Notes: a model not told the origin generated them from the letters alone. Shown: positions 46,705 through 58,367, numbered from the stretch's first letter. The stretch: DNA of 64,000 nt from Gongronella butleri (GCA_025201375.1 JAIWZP010000063.1:80491-144490), one strand, 5' to 3'. A program made the numbers and translations.

Positions 46705-48513
46705 ATGCCAGACTTGCCCCAGGAGACTATTCTTTTGATTTTGGATCATCTAGAAGTGGAGGAATTGCTACGTGGCGTGTGCTTTGTGAACCGCGCCTGG
46801 TCGCGAGCTGCCAAAGAGGTGTTTTTTAAAAAAAAGATATTTCAATATAATGATCATCGTCCTTTGCGCAAGCTCGTCAACAATGTCACATCCGCGTCGG
46901 ACGTCCATTTCCCCATCAAAAGGATCTATCTTGACATGCATGATTGGAGATCCGTGGCGCCTGATGCAGATTGGTTCATGGTAATAGGCACAGGCTTGCA
47001 TCTGCTTGCTACCCTTGTGCCTCACCTTTGCGCAGTGCAAGACCTGACGCTCCACCTACCCCATACCGATTTCGATCATTGCCAAATGGCCACGCTCAAA
47101 AGTATTGTCGATCTTCCCAACTTGCGCGCCGTTTTTCTGTGTGGGTCAACGCACAGCTGTCTCGTCCTCTCACAGCATTTGGCTTCTCCCCGATTGACGC
47201 ACGTCAAAATTGAATGCTGGAGATCAAATCTCAGAGCGGATCTCCAGCTTTTACTGGCTGCTTTTGACCAGCTTCCGTGTCTTGAAGACCTTGAAGTTTA
47301 TGTTAACACGTTCAAGGTTGAAGGAGTCGTATTACGTGATTTTATCTATGGTGGAGGTCTTGCCAAGCGATCGCCTAGCTTCAATATAAAAAGATTGACC
47401 GTGAACGCTTTGTGCTTCCAGAAAGACGAAGCGCCAGAGTGGCTCTGTCTGCTTGTGTTTTTATTCTACATCGCGCCACGCCTCGACTACCTGCTACTCG
47501 ATATTCACACAAACGCCAGCCATGACGTTTTGCGCCACGTTTTGCCACTAGACAACACGCGGCTGCCCCCGCTTGACTTTGTGTATCCGAAAAAAATGGA
47601 ATTCACAGCCTACCAGCCGGATCCTGCTGCTGAATTCAGTTCCTATCCGCATCTGATGCCTCGATTCGACATCACGCGCCCTCTAATGGACCTGCAACTG
47701 ACCGGACCAGAAGCGATAGCAAAGGCACTTATTCAGCACCTCAATTGCTCTCACATTGGTCGCCTCCAATACATCAGTTCTTCAGAAGATGACCATGAAC
47801 GTCGTGATGATGAAATTGACACCATCGCTCGTCCTTTGAGGCTTGATGCCATGACGTCACTGACATGCCTCGAACTCACAGCACTCCGGATCATTGATTT
47901 GGAAAAAGAATTCCGTGCCGCGATGCCATCGCTGCAGCAATTGAGAAAGCTGAGCATGTTTGAGTGCAGATTTGGCAATCCTTCTCACATTGAACGCCTA
48001 TTGCCTGGATTTCCGAATCTTCAAGAGTTCCAATTGCTCGACTCTGACTATGACACGTATTATTATGAACCCAAGGTGACGCTGGATCATCCATGGTTTC
48101 CAGTGCTGCACTCCATCTTCCTTGGACATCAGCTTGATGTGCACCCTTGGCCAACAGAAAATCCACTACCGTTATGGATTTCTTTGCACACGTCCGCCGA
48201 TAATGTCACACTTTCCGAATATACTCCACAAGGGGTGCTTGTAATCTTACGCAGCCGCCCACCATCTTATGAAACTTGCATCACAATCAAGGTGGAGCGC
48301 AACAAGGTGTTTGAATGTTTGCCTGATCACGACATCCCGCGCTTGTTTGCCCGCGTGCAAGAGCATGAAACACAATTGGCGGCCGGCAACTCTCCCAAGA
48401 AGCCGTCTACACCACTCTCGGCACTTGCAGAAGCTGCCTTTAATTGCATTTGCATTGATCCTAATTTCATGGTGTGGGTGATCAAGCCATTATTGTCATC
48501 GAACACTCCTTAA
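46705..48513 (+). CDS. F-box protein with leucine-rich C-terminal region (copy B)
   Basis: Single exon, 602 residues. F-box at the N terminus (MPDLPQETILLILDHLEVEE, then FVNRAWSRAAKEVFFKKKIF), then leucine-rich segments (MTSLTCLELTALRIIDLEKE, LQQLRKLSMFECRF, FPNLQEFQLLDSDY). It is expected to act as an SCF substrate adaptor. It is nearly collinear with the gene at 50399-52207, which has exactly the same length, and sits at the same place in the 3.7-kb repeat unit. The ATG follows a long T tract; the upstream frame extension is low complexity. Identity with copy C appears high by eye, and the differences include compensating insertions and deletions that leave both frames open. Confidence 0.87.
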   Translation: MPDLPQETILLILDHLEVEELLRGVCFVNRAWSRAAKEVFFKKKIFQYNDHRPLRKLVNNVTSASDVHFPIKRIYLDMHDWRSVAPDADWFMVIGTGLHLLATLVPHLCAVQDLTLHLPHTDFDHCQMATLKSIVDLPNLRAVFLCGSTHSCLVLSQHLASPRLTHVKIECWRSNLRADLQLLLAAFDQLPCLEDLEVYVNTFKVEGVVLRDFIYGGGLAKRSPSFNIKRLTVNALCFQKDEAPEWLCLLVFLFYIAPRLDYLLLDIHTNASHDVLRHVLPLDNTRLPPLDFVYPKKMEFTAYQPDPAAEFSSYPHLMPRFDITRPLMDLQLTGPEAIAKALIQHLNCSHIGRLQYISSSEDDHERRDDEIDTIARPLRLDAMTSLTCLELTALRIIDLEKEFRAAMPSLQQLRKLSMFECRFGNPSHIERLLPGFPNLQEFQLLDSDYDTYYYEPKVTLDHPWFPVLHSIFLGHQLDVHPWPTENPLPLWISLHTSADNVTLSEYTPQGVLVILRSRPPSYETCITIKVERNKVFECLPDHDIPRLFARVQEHETQLAAGNSPKKPSTPLSALAEAAFNCICIDPNFMVWVIKPLLSSNTP

Positions 48514-50398
48514 AACCGATTTATTTCACGAAAATCCAATAAACATGCAGAGTTCGATCGTGGCCAAGTCTGCGTCGTGTTCACGTAAATACAAGTATGA
48601 GCACTGTCGGGCATCCATTGGTGCTCATGCAACGAAAATGACGTATTTGACATTTTAAATCACACAACTTGCCAATTTGGCACTGCAATATATCAAAACG
48701 TGTCTCAATGTGCTGTACGGTAGGTACAGCAGAGAGCTATAAATAACGAGTGGAACTCCTTTTTCAGGCTCTCACACATCATTGTGGTGCCTCGCGTGAA
48801 GATCAACTTTTAGGCGATGGCAGGCGTCCGAACAAAAATTGAAAAATCAGGTATCCAGATATCCGCCAAACTTACACACAAGAGAAGCCTCTTGGAAATG
48901 CCACGAAACATATCAAAAACGAGCTCGATCCATCTGTTGGTTAACGAGCAATGAGCGATTTTGGTTTAAATTTCACACGCGATTCTCATCACAAAGACGC
49001 GTCAATATAGTCGCGCGACGCGTCCACTAGCAAGAGGAGCCCCAGTTACAATGAATAATGAGCAAAAGACGCGTGGAAATCGACGTTTGACGCGGTATTT
49101 CACGCGCCGAAAAATGTCAATGATTTAAAACCGTGTCTAAGAGGCTAAGAAGTCACTTTTTTTTAGTGATCATCGATATCCGCGCACGCAGCAAGCCATG
49201 ATCTTTCTAATGGTGTGAGTTTCGCAGCTTTGTGGTCAATTTTCGTCGAGATGACCTTGGGCTGAAAATTTAGCTCAGAACCCATTTTATGCGGAAACCA
49301 GTCAATGAACCTCTGGTTTTTATTGCCTATTATTGATTATTGGGGTGGCTTTACCATGAGGTTGGGATGGCGTGGCGCTCTGCGGACTTACATTACATCA
49401 TTTTCAAATCCACGACTGTGCCCCTTGGAAAATGCACGATTTTTGAATGTAATCATTGCGCGCCATCCGGGTATCACAGCGCCGCAAGAGCGGGCTCATT
49501 CGAACGAGGGATCATCAAAGGATCGAATCAAAGCAACGAGCCTTGTAGGATGCCTATTTGTTGAAAAGCAATCAAAATACAATGAAAATCGTCTTGTTGC
49601 ATTTTTCTTGAGAAAGGCTCGGTCAGTGTGTATTTTAATGGCCAGGAATGGATTGGAAGACGCCTAGAGCACTTACAAGGCAGTTTTGGCACATCCGGCA
49701 AGCAGCACAAGTTCAAGTAAAAGCGCCGTCAAAATGCGAAATGCATTAAATCGAATACTTCAGGCGCAACAGTGATCCAATCTCTGCCAAGTTTAGATCA
49801 GTTGCCCGTCCTGCACATGGAAGGCACCGTGCAATGTTTTTGGTCTCAATGCCAAGCCTTTGCGGATTATGATCGAAAAAAAAAGAAAAAAATCAAATTG
49901 ACCTTGGCGATCTTGATCATTGTTTCTTCCATGAAAGAGTATCATGGACAAAAGATTTACAGAGGCACGGCCTATTGACCATTAATTTATTATAACGACA
50001 TTTCCAAAAAAAAAAAAAAAAAAAAAAAAAAAGGCGAATGTCAGGTAAAAATGAGCTGACACAATAAACGGGGTCGTTCTTAACAGGTTTTATGATGTGA
50101 GGGAAAGGAAGGAAAGAGAGAGGAATGCACGAAAGCGAGGCAAGGAGAACGATAAAAGAATAGACGAGGAAAAAAAAAAAAGACGCGTTGCCACGAACAA
50201 ACGAAGCGCGCGAACAGACAATCAAATTAAAAGGGGTGGAGCGAAGCGCACTAGGCCTCGCCTAGTCGGAGGCGATTGCCATATTTGGACGGCACTTTCG
50301 TGTTGTTTATCACAGCGCGGACGTTCCTTTTTTTTTTTTGTTTTTGTCCTTCCTTTCACTCTCATATCCCCCCCCCTTTTTTTACCACTCTCAAATCA
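48514..50398. other. Intergenic part of tandem unit 1 and start of unit 2
   Basis: Contains the copy B 3' region (AATAAAC at about 48538), dispersed-repeat copy 2, a long A run (50007-50032) and the second promoter module. No gene recognised. Confidence 0.6.
48836..49600 (+). repeat. Dispersed repeat of about 0.8 kb, copy 2
   Basis: Related to 30090-30870 and to 52516-53310, with the same landmarks in the same order (GAGCAATGAGCGATTTT, GCTTTGTGGTCAATTTT, CTCTGGTTTTTATTGCC, ATTTTCAAATCCACGACT, GGGCTCATTCGAACGAG). As part of the 3.7-kb tandem unit it is closer to copy 3 than to copy 1. Confidence 0.8.
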
Positions 50399-52207
50399 AT
50401 GCCAGACTTGCCCCACGAGACCATTCTTTTGATTTTGGATCATCTAGATGTGAAGGAATTGCTACGTGGCGCGTGGTTTGTGAACCGCGCTTGGTCTCGA
50501 GCTGCCAAAGAGGTGTTTTTAAAAAAAAAGATTTTTCGATTTAATGATCTTCGTCGTTTGCGCAAGCTCGTCAACAATGTCACATCCGCGTCGGACGTCC
50601 ATTTCCCCATCAAAAGGGTCGATCTTGACATGCGTGATTGGAGATCCGTGGCGCCTAATGCAGATTGGTTCGTGGTAATAGGCACAGGGTTGCATCTGCT
50701 TGCTACCCTTGGGCCTCACCTTTACGCAGTGCAAGACCTGACGCTCCACCTACCCAATACCGATTTCGATCATTGTCAAATGGCCACGCTCAAAAGTTTT
50801 GTCCATCTTCCCAACTTGTACACCGTTTCTCTACATGGGTCAAAGCACAGCTGTCTCGCCCTCTCACAACATTTGGCTCCCCAATTGACGTGCGTCAGTG
50901 TTGCCTGCTCGAACAATGGCGACTTGCAGCTTTTGTTGGCAGCTTTTGATCATCTTCCGTGTCTTGAAGACCTTTCAGTTTATGTTTGCAATGTCAAGGT
51001 TGAAGGAGTCGCTTTACGTGATTTTATCTATGGTGGAGGTCTTGCAAAGCGATCGCCTAGCCTCATTATGAAAAGGCTGAGCGTGAGCGCTTCGTGCAGC
51101 CGCAAAGACGAAGCGCCAGAGTGGCTCTGTCTGCTTGTGTTTTTATTCTACATCGCGCCACGTCTCGACCACCTCAGAGTCGACATTTACACAGAAGCCA
51201 GCCAGAAGACTTTGCGCCGCGTTTTGCCACTGGACAGCACGCGGCTGCCCACGCTTGACTTTGTATACCCCAAAAGTATGATTTTCGTAGCTGAGCAGCC
51301 GGATCCTGCTGCAGCACCCAATTCCCATCCGCATCTGATGCCTCGATTCGACATCACGCGCCCTCTGATGGACCTGCAGCTGAATGGAACAGAAGTGACG
51401 GCAATGTTACTTATGCAGCACCTCAATTGCTCTCACATTGGTAGCCTTGATTTCGACAGAACTCTATTGAATGATGACGAAATGGAGGAAGAATACCGTC
51501 GTTTAGAGGAAGGCGACGCCATTTATTGTCCTTTGAAGCTTGACGCCATGACGTCATTGACATGTCTCGAGCTCTCATCACTCCGGATCATTGATTTGGA
51601 AAAAGAATTCCGTGCCGCGATGCCATCACTGCAGCAATTGAGGACGCTGAGAATGGCTGAATGCACACTTCGCAATCCTTCTCAATTGGAACGTCTATTG
51701 CCTGGATTTCCGAATCTTCAAGAATTCGAATTGTTCGACACTAAGTTTGACACGTATTATTATCAACCCAAGGTGAGGCTGGATCATCCATGGTTTCCAG
51801 TGCTGCACTCCATCTTCCTTGGACAACAGCTTGGTGGGCACTCTTTGGCAACACTAAAACCATCACCCTTATGGATTTCTTTGCACACATCTGCCCAAAC
51901 GATCTTACTTTCCGAAAATAATTTACAAGGCGTGCTTATAGACTTACGTAGCCGCCCTCCATCTTGTGAAATTTGCATCACAATCAAGGTGGAGCGCAAC
52001 AAGGTGTATGAATGCTTGCCTGATCACGACGTGCCGCGCTTGCTTGCCCACATACAAGAGCATGAAGAACAATTGGCAAACGGCAACACTCCCAAGAGAC
52101 CGTCTACACCGCTCTCGGCACTTGCGGAAGCTGCCTTTAATCACATTTGCATTTATCCTAATTTCATGGTGCAGGTGATCAAGCCGTTGTCATCAAACAC
52201 TCCTTAG
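50399..52207 (+). CDS. F-box protein with leucine-rich C-terminal region (copy C)
   Basis: Single exon, 602 residues, paralog of copy B. F-box: MPDLPHETILLILDHLDVKE, then FVNRAWSRAAKEVFLKKKIF. Leucine-rich segments follow (MTSLTCLELSSLRIIDLEKE, LQQLRTLRMAECTL, FPNLQEFELFDTKF), and the C terminus is nearly the same as copy B (FMVQVIKPLSSNTP). Most amino-acid differences fall in the leucine-rich region rather than the F-box, as expected if the substrate surface is changing while Skp1 binding is kept. A probable SCF adaptor of unknown target. Confidence 0.87.
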   Translation: MPDLPHETILLILDHLDVKELLRGAWFVNRAWSRAAKEVFLKKKIFRFNDLRRLRKLVNNVTSASDVHFPIKRVDLDMRDWRSVAPNADWFVVIGTGLHLLATLGPHLYAVQDLTLHLPNTDFDHCQMATLKSFVHLPNLYTVSLHGSKHSCLALSQHLAPQLTCVSVACSNNGDLQLLLAAFDHLPCLEDLSVYVCNVKVEGVALRDFIYGGGLAKRSPSLIMKRLSVSASCSRKDEAPEWLCLLVFLFYIAPRLDHLRVDIYTEASQKTLRRVLPLDSTRLPTLDFVYPKSMIFVAEQPDPAAAPNSHPHLMPRFDITRPLMDLQLNGTEVTAMLLMQHLNCSHIGSLDFDRTLLNDDEMEEEYRRLEEGDAIYCPLKLDAMTSLTCLELSSLRIIDLEKEFRAAMPSLQQLRTLRMAECTLRNPSQLERLLPGFPNLQEFELFDTKFDTYYYQPKVRLDHPWFPVLHSIFLGQQLGGHSLATLKPSPLWISLHTSAQTILLSENNLQGVLIDLRSRPPSCEICITIKVERNKVYECLPDHDVPRLLAHIQEHEEQLANGNTPKRPSTPLSALAEAAFNHICIYPNFMVQVIKPLSSNTP

Positions 52208-52515
52208 AACCACCTTATTTTACGAAAATCCAATAAACATGTGGAGCTCGGTCATGACCAATTCTGCGTTGTGTTCACATTAATCCAGTATGAGCACTGT
52301 CAGGACGCCCATTGGTGCTCGCACAACGAAATGACGTATTTGACATTTTAAATCGCACAACTTGCCAACTTGGCACTACAATATTTCAAAACGCGTCTCA
52401 ATGTACAGCGGGGAGCCACAATTAACTAGTGGAACTCCTTTTTTAGGCTTTCGCGCATTACAGTATTGTGGAGCCTCCAGTGAAAATCATATTTTTGGTC
52501 ATGGCGGGCGCATGA

Positions 52516-53310
52516 ACAAAAATTGAAAAATCAGATCACCAGACATCCTCCAAACTTACACACAAGAGAAACCTCATGGAGAAACTACGAAATATATCAA
52601 AAATAAGCGTGATCAATCTGTAAGTTAATGAGCAATGAGCGATTTTGGTTTACATTTCACATGCGATTTTCAGCACAAAAACGCGTCGGTAAAGTCGTAC
52701 TGATGCGTTCACTAGCAACAGGGGACTCGGTTGCAAGGAATGATGAGAAAAAGACGCGTGTAAAACGATGTTTGACGCGGTATTTCACGCGTCGAAAAAT
52801 GTCAATGATTATGAAACCGTGTCAAAGCCACCAAGAAATCACTTTTCTCAGTGATCACGGATGTCCACGTACGCAGCGATCCACGGTCTTTCTAGTGATG
52901 TGTGTTTCGCCAAGATATAGACAATCTTCGTTGAGATGACCTTGGGCTGAAGCCCAAAACCCATTTTACGCGGAAACCAGTCCATGAACTTCTGGTTTTT
53001 ATAGTCTATTTATCGGTGATTGGGGTGGCCTTACCATGTGGTTGGGATGGCGTGGGGTTGTGAGGACCTGCGTTTCATCATTTTCAAATCCACGACTGCA
53101 TGCCTTGGAAAATCCGCAATTTTTGAATATGATCATTGTGCACCATCTAGGCATCACAGCACCGCCAGAGTGGGCTCATTCGAACGAGAAGCCCTCAAAT
53201 GCTCGAATCAAAGAGCAACTGGCCTTGCAGGTTGCCAATCTGTTGAAAAGCGATCAAAATTCAATAAAAGTGGTCTTTTTGCACTTTCTTGACAATTGCT
53301 TGATCAGTGT
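52516..53310 (+). repeat. Dispersed repeat of about 0.8 kb, copy 3
   Basis: Third copy of the family, with GAGCAATGAGCGATTTT, CGCGTCGAAAAATGTCAATG, ATTTTCAAATCCACGACT and GGGCTCATTCGAACGAG. The frame across the last part reads SFSNPRL ... WAHSNEK. Confidence 0.8.
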
Positions 53311-53785
53311 GTACGCATTTTAATGGTCAACGCTGGATTGGCAGACACCTAAATCACCTACAGTGCGGTTTGGGACATCCGACAAGCAGCATGATATCAA
53401 GTAAAAGGACTTTCAAAATGCTAAATTTATTAAATCGAACATTGCAGGTGTCACAGTGATCTGACTTCCGTCAAATTTGGACGTTACCCGTCATATACAT
53501 GGAAGGCATCATGCAATGTTTCTGATCTCAAAGCCAAGCCATTGCTGATGATACGATCGAAAAATCGAAAAAAATAATCAAATTCAAACATATTTGCGAA
53601 TTCGAATTGACCTTGCCGACCTTGATCATTGTTTCGTCCACGAAAGAGTATCTTTGACGAAAGATTTACTGAGGCACGACTCATTGGCCTTTGGCCACTG
53701 AATTTATTATTACGACATTTGTAAAAAAGGCAACCATCAGGTAAAAATGGGTTGACATAAAATAAACGGGGTCATTTTTTATAGG

Positions 53786-53970
53786 TTTTCTGATGTGAGG
53801 GAAAGGAAGGAAAAAGAGAGGAAGGCATGAAGGCGAGAGGGGGGATCACGATAAGAGAATAGACGAGAGAAAAAAAAAAGAAAAAAAAAAGACGCGTTGC
53901 CACGTAAAAAAACGAAGCGTGCGAACAGAGAATCAAACTAAAAAAGGGGGACGGGGTGGAGCGGGCGCAA
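53786..53970 (+). repeat. Truncated third copy of the F-box promoter module
   Basis: Begins with the same TGATGTGAGGGAAAGGAAGG landmark (53791) and continues through AGACGCGTTGCCACG and GCGAACAGAGAATCAAA to GGGGTGGAGCG. It matches the upstream module of copy C, then homology stops and no F-box gene follows. It looks like the right-hand remnant of a tandem array. Confidence 0.75.
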
Positions 53971-54140
53971 AGAGAGATAAAAAGATAAAAAAAAAAGTCT
54001 AACAAATACTGGCGAGTGAGGAAAGAGGGGTGATTGAGTGACAAAAAGAAAAAAAAAAAAAAAAAAAAAAAGAGGCACGCAAGGCGCGGCCGAGGAATCA
54101 AGAGGTGGAGGGGGCTTTTTTTTTTTTTTTTTTGTGTTTT

Positions 54141-57100
54141 TTAGGACCGACGTTTCTGTTGATACAAATCAAAGCGGGTATCTTGATCGGATGAGCCCAG
54201 CGACATCTTGCTCAATAAGCTATCAATGTTGGATTCTTCGATGGGAGAATAGTAGCCCGGGTATTCCATCGCCATGCTCTTTGTGCCAGCTGAATCGATC
54301 AATGCCATGGGTAATGTAGAGTTTGATCCAAGGATGGTGGGGGGAGACGTCATGGGTATCATGGGCGTCGAGGCGGACGATGGCAGCGGCCGAGGCAAAG
54401 GCGATGTTGCATTGTTAGTGGCTGAGGACGACGAGGGCGAGATGGAGAACGTGGTGGTGGATGAAGTGTAGGCCAATGTGGGGGGAGGAGGCGTCACGCG
54501 TTGTTTTTGGGGGTGTTGTTGGCTGTTGTTATTGTTATTGTTAATGTTATTGCTGCTGCTGCTGCTGCCGCTGTTGTTGTTGTTGTTGTTGTTATTGGTG
54601 TTGCGGTGATGGTGGTGATGATGGTGATGATGATGATGGTGGTGAGCGTGTTGGGTGTTGACGAGGCTAGATGAACGCGAAGAACGGATGGGATTGGGCG
54701 GATCTTTACGAATGGCCGAATCATCCTTGAGCTTGGGTACCTTTGGCGCAGCATCCTTTGCGAATTGGTGCATGTCAATCGACTTTTCGGGCATGGATTT
54801 GCTGGAATTCAACGAATTATTGCTATCGCTCGATGTGGACGAGGTCGGCTGCACATACAATCCGTGATAATCCGTGTTTGAGCGCTGCGGCAATCCCGGG
54901 CCGCCCTGGAAATAAAAGGACGCTTGATCTTGCTGGTTGTAAAGGGACAAGGGCTGTGCAGGATCGGCAAATCCATTGACTCCGGACAAGGGCGGGGACG
55001 TGATGTTTGGAAAACCGGCTTGGAACGAGCCACCATAGGAATTGAGCCAAATATTGTCCAAGGGCGGCACAGACGAGTGTGACACGAGACCACCATGGTG
55101 CAGGCTATGCATATAGCCCGAGCCAAATTGCGACGTGGGCGATGTGGGCGACAAGCACGTCTGGAAACGATCTTGTTGCTGTTGCGCCTGTTGTTGGTGC
55201 TGTTGGTGCTGGTGATGGTGCGCCTGTTGGTGCGCCTGCTGATGCTGATGCTGCGCTTGTTGTTGCTGCTGTTGCTGTTGCTGCGCCTGTGTTGCCTCGT
55301 CCAATGGATGATCAAAAATTGAACGCAAATTGTGATTGCTGCTGAAATTGTTCCATTGGCTGCTGGTTGGCGTGCTCGTGGAAGGGTAGTCAAACAAAGA
55401 GTACGTGCCAAACCCATTCTTTTGCTGCTGACCGCCCATTTGCCCAGGAAGCATGCCTGGCGGCGAGGGCAAATCTAAAAATTAATCAGGGTCAGCGTTC
55501 AATTCTTCCAATTTCCTATTTTTCTTTTTCTTACCGGGCGGGATCATTTTGGACAAGAGCGCGCTTTCGAATGGATGATGGAAGTGATTTGTGCCAGTTG
55601 CAGCCATGAACGAGGGAGCAGCGGTGGATGGGGGCATGGTGGACGCTGCAAAATGCATTGGAAGCGGTTTTTGGGCCAAGGGAGGCACGACGTTGCCCAA
55701 ATTGCCTCCGACGGTGCTGGTGCTCGTGTTGTTGCTGTTTGGCTTTGAGGCTGTTTGGCTGGTGGCGGAAGCGGTGGCGGCATTGTTGGTGTGGATGACG
55801 CGTAAATCCATTTCTTTGTACATGGGGACCTGGTGTTGGTGCAAATGCTGGACAAGCGTGTTCAATGCGCCTTGTAGATGTTGGAGCTTTGCCTTTGGCA
55901 GCCGAAGGGCAATGGTGCAGGGCTCGTGGTCGGCGGCGGACACAAGCGCGTCGGAAATCGTGGGCGCGTTCTTGATATCCACATGTGCCTGGTCCCCAAA
56001 GATGGACGACACGTCGACAACGATCTCGCTCTCTTGCTTGAGAGGCATGACGACCTTTTCGTCAAAGTTGGACGTGGCAGGATCAATGGCGGCGACGAGT
56101 TGCGATGAAAAGGGGACGGGCACATAGTAGACGTCGGCAAGTATGTGATTGATCAATTGCGCGGCGTGGTCGAGGTTGGACTGTGGGCCGACGAGCGTAA
56201 CGAGATCCTGAGCAAGCTCGTGGTTTGGCCAAATGACCTTGACACCGGTCTTTTTCGTGATTTCCTGCAGATAAGTCTTGTACTCGGAGAGCAAGATGCG
56301 ATGCTGGCGGAACGGAATGGCGAGCGTCTGGATGACAAAGTCCTTGTCCTTTGGCGTGATCAGATCCATCACGGCGTGCCGCAAATTGTCGAGATTCACC
56401 TGGTTTTTCATGGGTGTGCGTGCAACCACATTGTCCTCGTTGCCATAGTAGCCGCCGAGCGACGCAAACTCCTCGGCGTTGGAGAATTTCACATACACCC
56501 CATATTTCTTCATGATGCGCTGGATGTTTTTGCCGCCAACGCCAATGATGCGCTTGTGATACGTCTCGGGCACGTAAAATGAGATTTCCGCCGGCAATTC
56601 CTTTTGCAGCAAGGTCAGGCCGTCGAGCGCCTTGATGAAGCTCGTGGACTCGACCTCCAGGATGAAATTGTACTCGCTGTACGGCAGGAACTTGATCTTG
56701 GCGCCAGATGTTTTCATGATTTTGTTGATTTTGCCATTCTTCTTGCCGCTGATGAATTCGCGCTGCTCATTGGACAGCTCCACCTTGAAGATCGTCTGCT
56801 TGTGATACATCTGCACAGACACGCACAAAAAAAAAAAAAACGTGGCATCAGGGGTGAGAAATCGGGGTTTTTTCTCTATTTTTTTCGTTTTACCTTGAAA
56901 AAGGGCAATTCACCAAGCTGTTGATAAATGTGGCGGACGGCGAGCTCCGTGCCAAAGACCTGTAGACAGCTTGTGTCCAGGTGGAAGGCAACCTCGGCGC
57001 CAGAGAGCTGGGACAGTGACGTGGTCAGCTGCGTCCAGATGGTGCTGTCGCCACCATAGTCTTGCATGAAGAAGCAGGCTTCATACACGGAGCAAGCCTA

Positions 57101-58367
57101 GTCAAAAAGAGTGAGAAAGAACAAGAAAGAGTGAGAAAATGCGAGAGAAAGCAGGGAAAAGGGCAAAAAAAAAAAAGACGCGTCGCGAGCAAAAAAATAA
57201 ATAAATAAAAAAGCGACGAATTGGGCTTACCAAAAAGTTGATAGAGCGCAGGGTGCGCTCGGCATTGACGCGGTTCTCCGCAAAGACGGTGACAGTGTTG
57301 ATGTTGCTGCCCACGGGTGGGAGCGTGATGAACGAGCCATTGTCGTGCATGACCTGTGCCAATTCGTCGCGACGGTGCAGTTGCATCCAGTCGAGCTTGC
57401 GCGGGTCCATGGTGGCCACCTTTTGAAACATGGATTTGGCCTGAAAAAAAAAAATAAAAAACAAGAATGAGTGCTCCCGGCATGCTTTTTCGCGAATATG
57501 AGAAAAGATTCAGGGGCATACTTTTTGGCTAGCAAGTTTGGTGAGTGTCTCCTTGACGCGGGCGACATCCGCGGCTTGGCGGCCGGTGATATAAATGGGA
57601 TCGGCAGAGGGATCCTCGTCGGTATCTTGGGAAGAGACAAATGGCGACGGTAAATAGAGATTGACCAAGGTGTCTGCGATGATGGGCTGCAACGTGGCGC
57701 GCTTTCGGCCGCAGAGCAGATAATGCAGCTTCTTGGGTATGGAGAGCGTGTCGGCATGCAGGTTGGCCTGAACAAAAAGGCAAAAAAAAAGTGAGATGGG
57801 AATGTCTTTTTTTGGCATTTTTTGCTGTTTTTTTTTTTTTACCAATTCGTCGAGGGCGACAAGAAAGCGGATACGAGCCCATTCGACCTGGTCAGGCAGG
57901 CCAGTGAATGCGACGGCGACCAATTGCTCAGATTCAAAATAGGGCTCAATGGCCGCGTCGGGATGGATGGAGGAGGGGAGGTTGAGGGCCAAGGAGACGT
58001 GGGTATCGGCTTTGAGCTTTTCCAGGAGCGCGTGCGGGTGGTTGCAAAAGGCGGCGGGCAAGGACGAAAGAGGCATATTGAGCACGAGGCGGACGTGCAA
58101 TGGGCATTGCTGCAGCAACGATTGGCGCACCGAAAGCAAATTGTCCTCTGGGCCGTACAAAGTCACCGTGTAGTCCGTCTCGACAAAGTGTGCCGCCGAC
58201 GCCGCAGGCACGGCTGTGCTTGCCACCGTAATATGGCACGAACGATCCTGGTTCATGGCGTTGTTGCACACAAGCTGGATATCCGTAATAGTCTGATCGT
58301 CCTGGCTGCTATCATAGTGACTCGATTTCACCGGAGAGAAGCAGAATGAGAACGCCGTGTTGGTCAT
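54141..58367 (-). CDS. Multi-KH-domain RNA-binding protein (bicaudal-C/Khd4-like)
   Basis: Six exons (58367-57843, 57767-57522, 57440-57231, 57097-56894, 56810-55535, 55474-54141) give 1,264 residues. The clearest KH core is at about residues 475-510 (YHKRIIGVGGKNIQRIMKKY, with a GVGG loop in place of GxxG). Further KH-like units lie before it (LHYLLCGRKRATLQPIIADT; FISGKKNGKINKIMKTSGAK) and after it (FRQHRILLSEYKTYLQEITK). This implies binding of single-stranded RNA, probably in mRNA control. The last 440 residues are Gln/His/Asn/Ser low complexity, typical of granule-forming RNA-binding proteins. An acceptor-like CTATAG lies 7 bases before the ATG, so an upstream exon may be missing. It diverges from the Hsp40 gene. 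Confidence 0.85.
54489..54660. repeat. Trinucleotide microsatellites in the KH gene tail
   Basis: Runs of GTT/GCT/GAT-type triplets on the plus strand encode poly-Asn, poly-Ser and poly-His on the minus strand. A similar CTG/TTG-rich block at about 55170-55300 encodes the Gln/His stretch. Confidence 0.8.

Larger units (their letters stand above)
46391..50086 (+). repeat. 3.7-kb tandem duplication, unit 1
   Basis: Starts at the landmark TGATGTGAGGGAAAGGAAG (46396) and includes the promoter module, the F-box gene copy B, its 3' region and one dispersed-repeat copy. The same landmark recurs at 50092 and 53791, spacings of 3,696 and 3,699 bases. Confidence 0.85.
50087..53785 (+). repeat. 3.7-kb tandem duplication, unit 2
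   Basis: Head-to-tail copy of 46391-50086 containing F-box gene copy C and dispersed-repeat copy 3. The F-box start codons of the two units are 3,694 bases apart. Confidence 0.85.
52208..54140. other. Intergenic part of tandem unit 2, truncated unit 3
   Basis: Contains the copy C 3' region, dispersed-repeat copy 3 and the third promoter-module copy. It then passes into A- and T-rich sequence at the 3' end of the convergent KH gene. No gene recognised. Confidence 0.6.
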
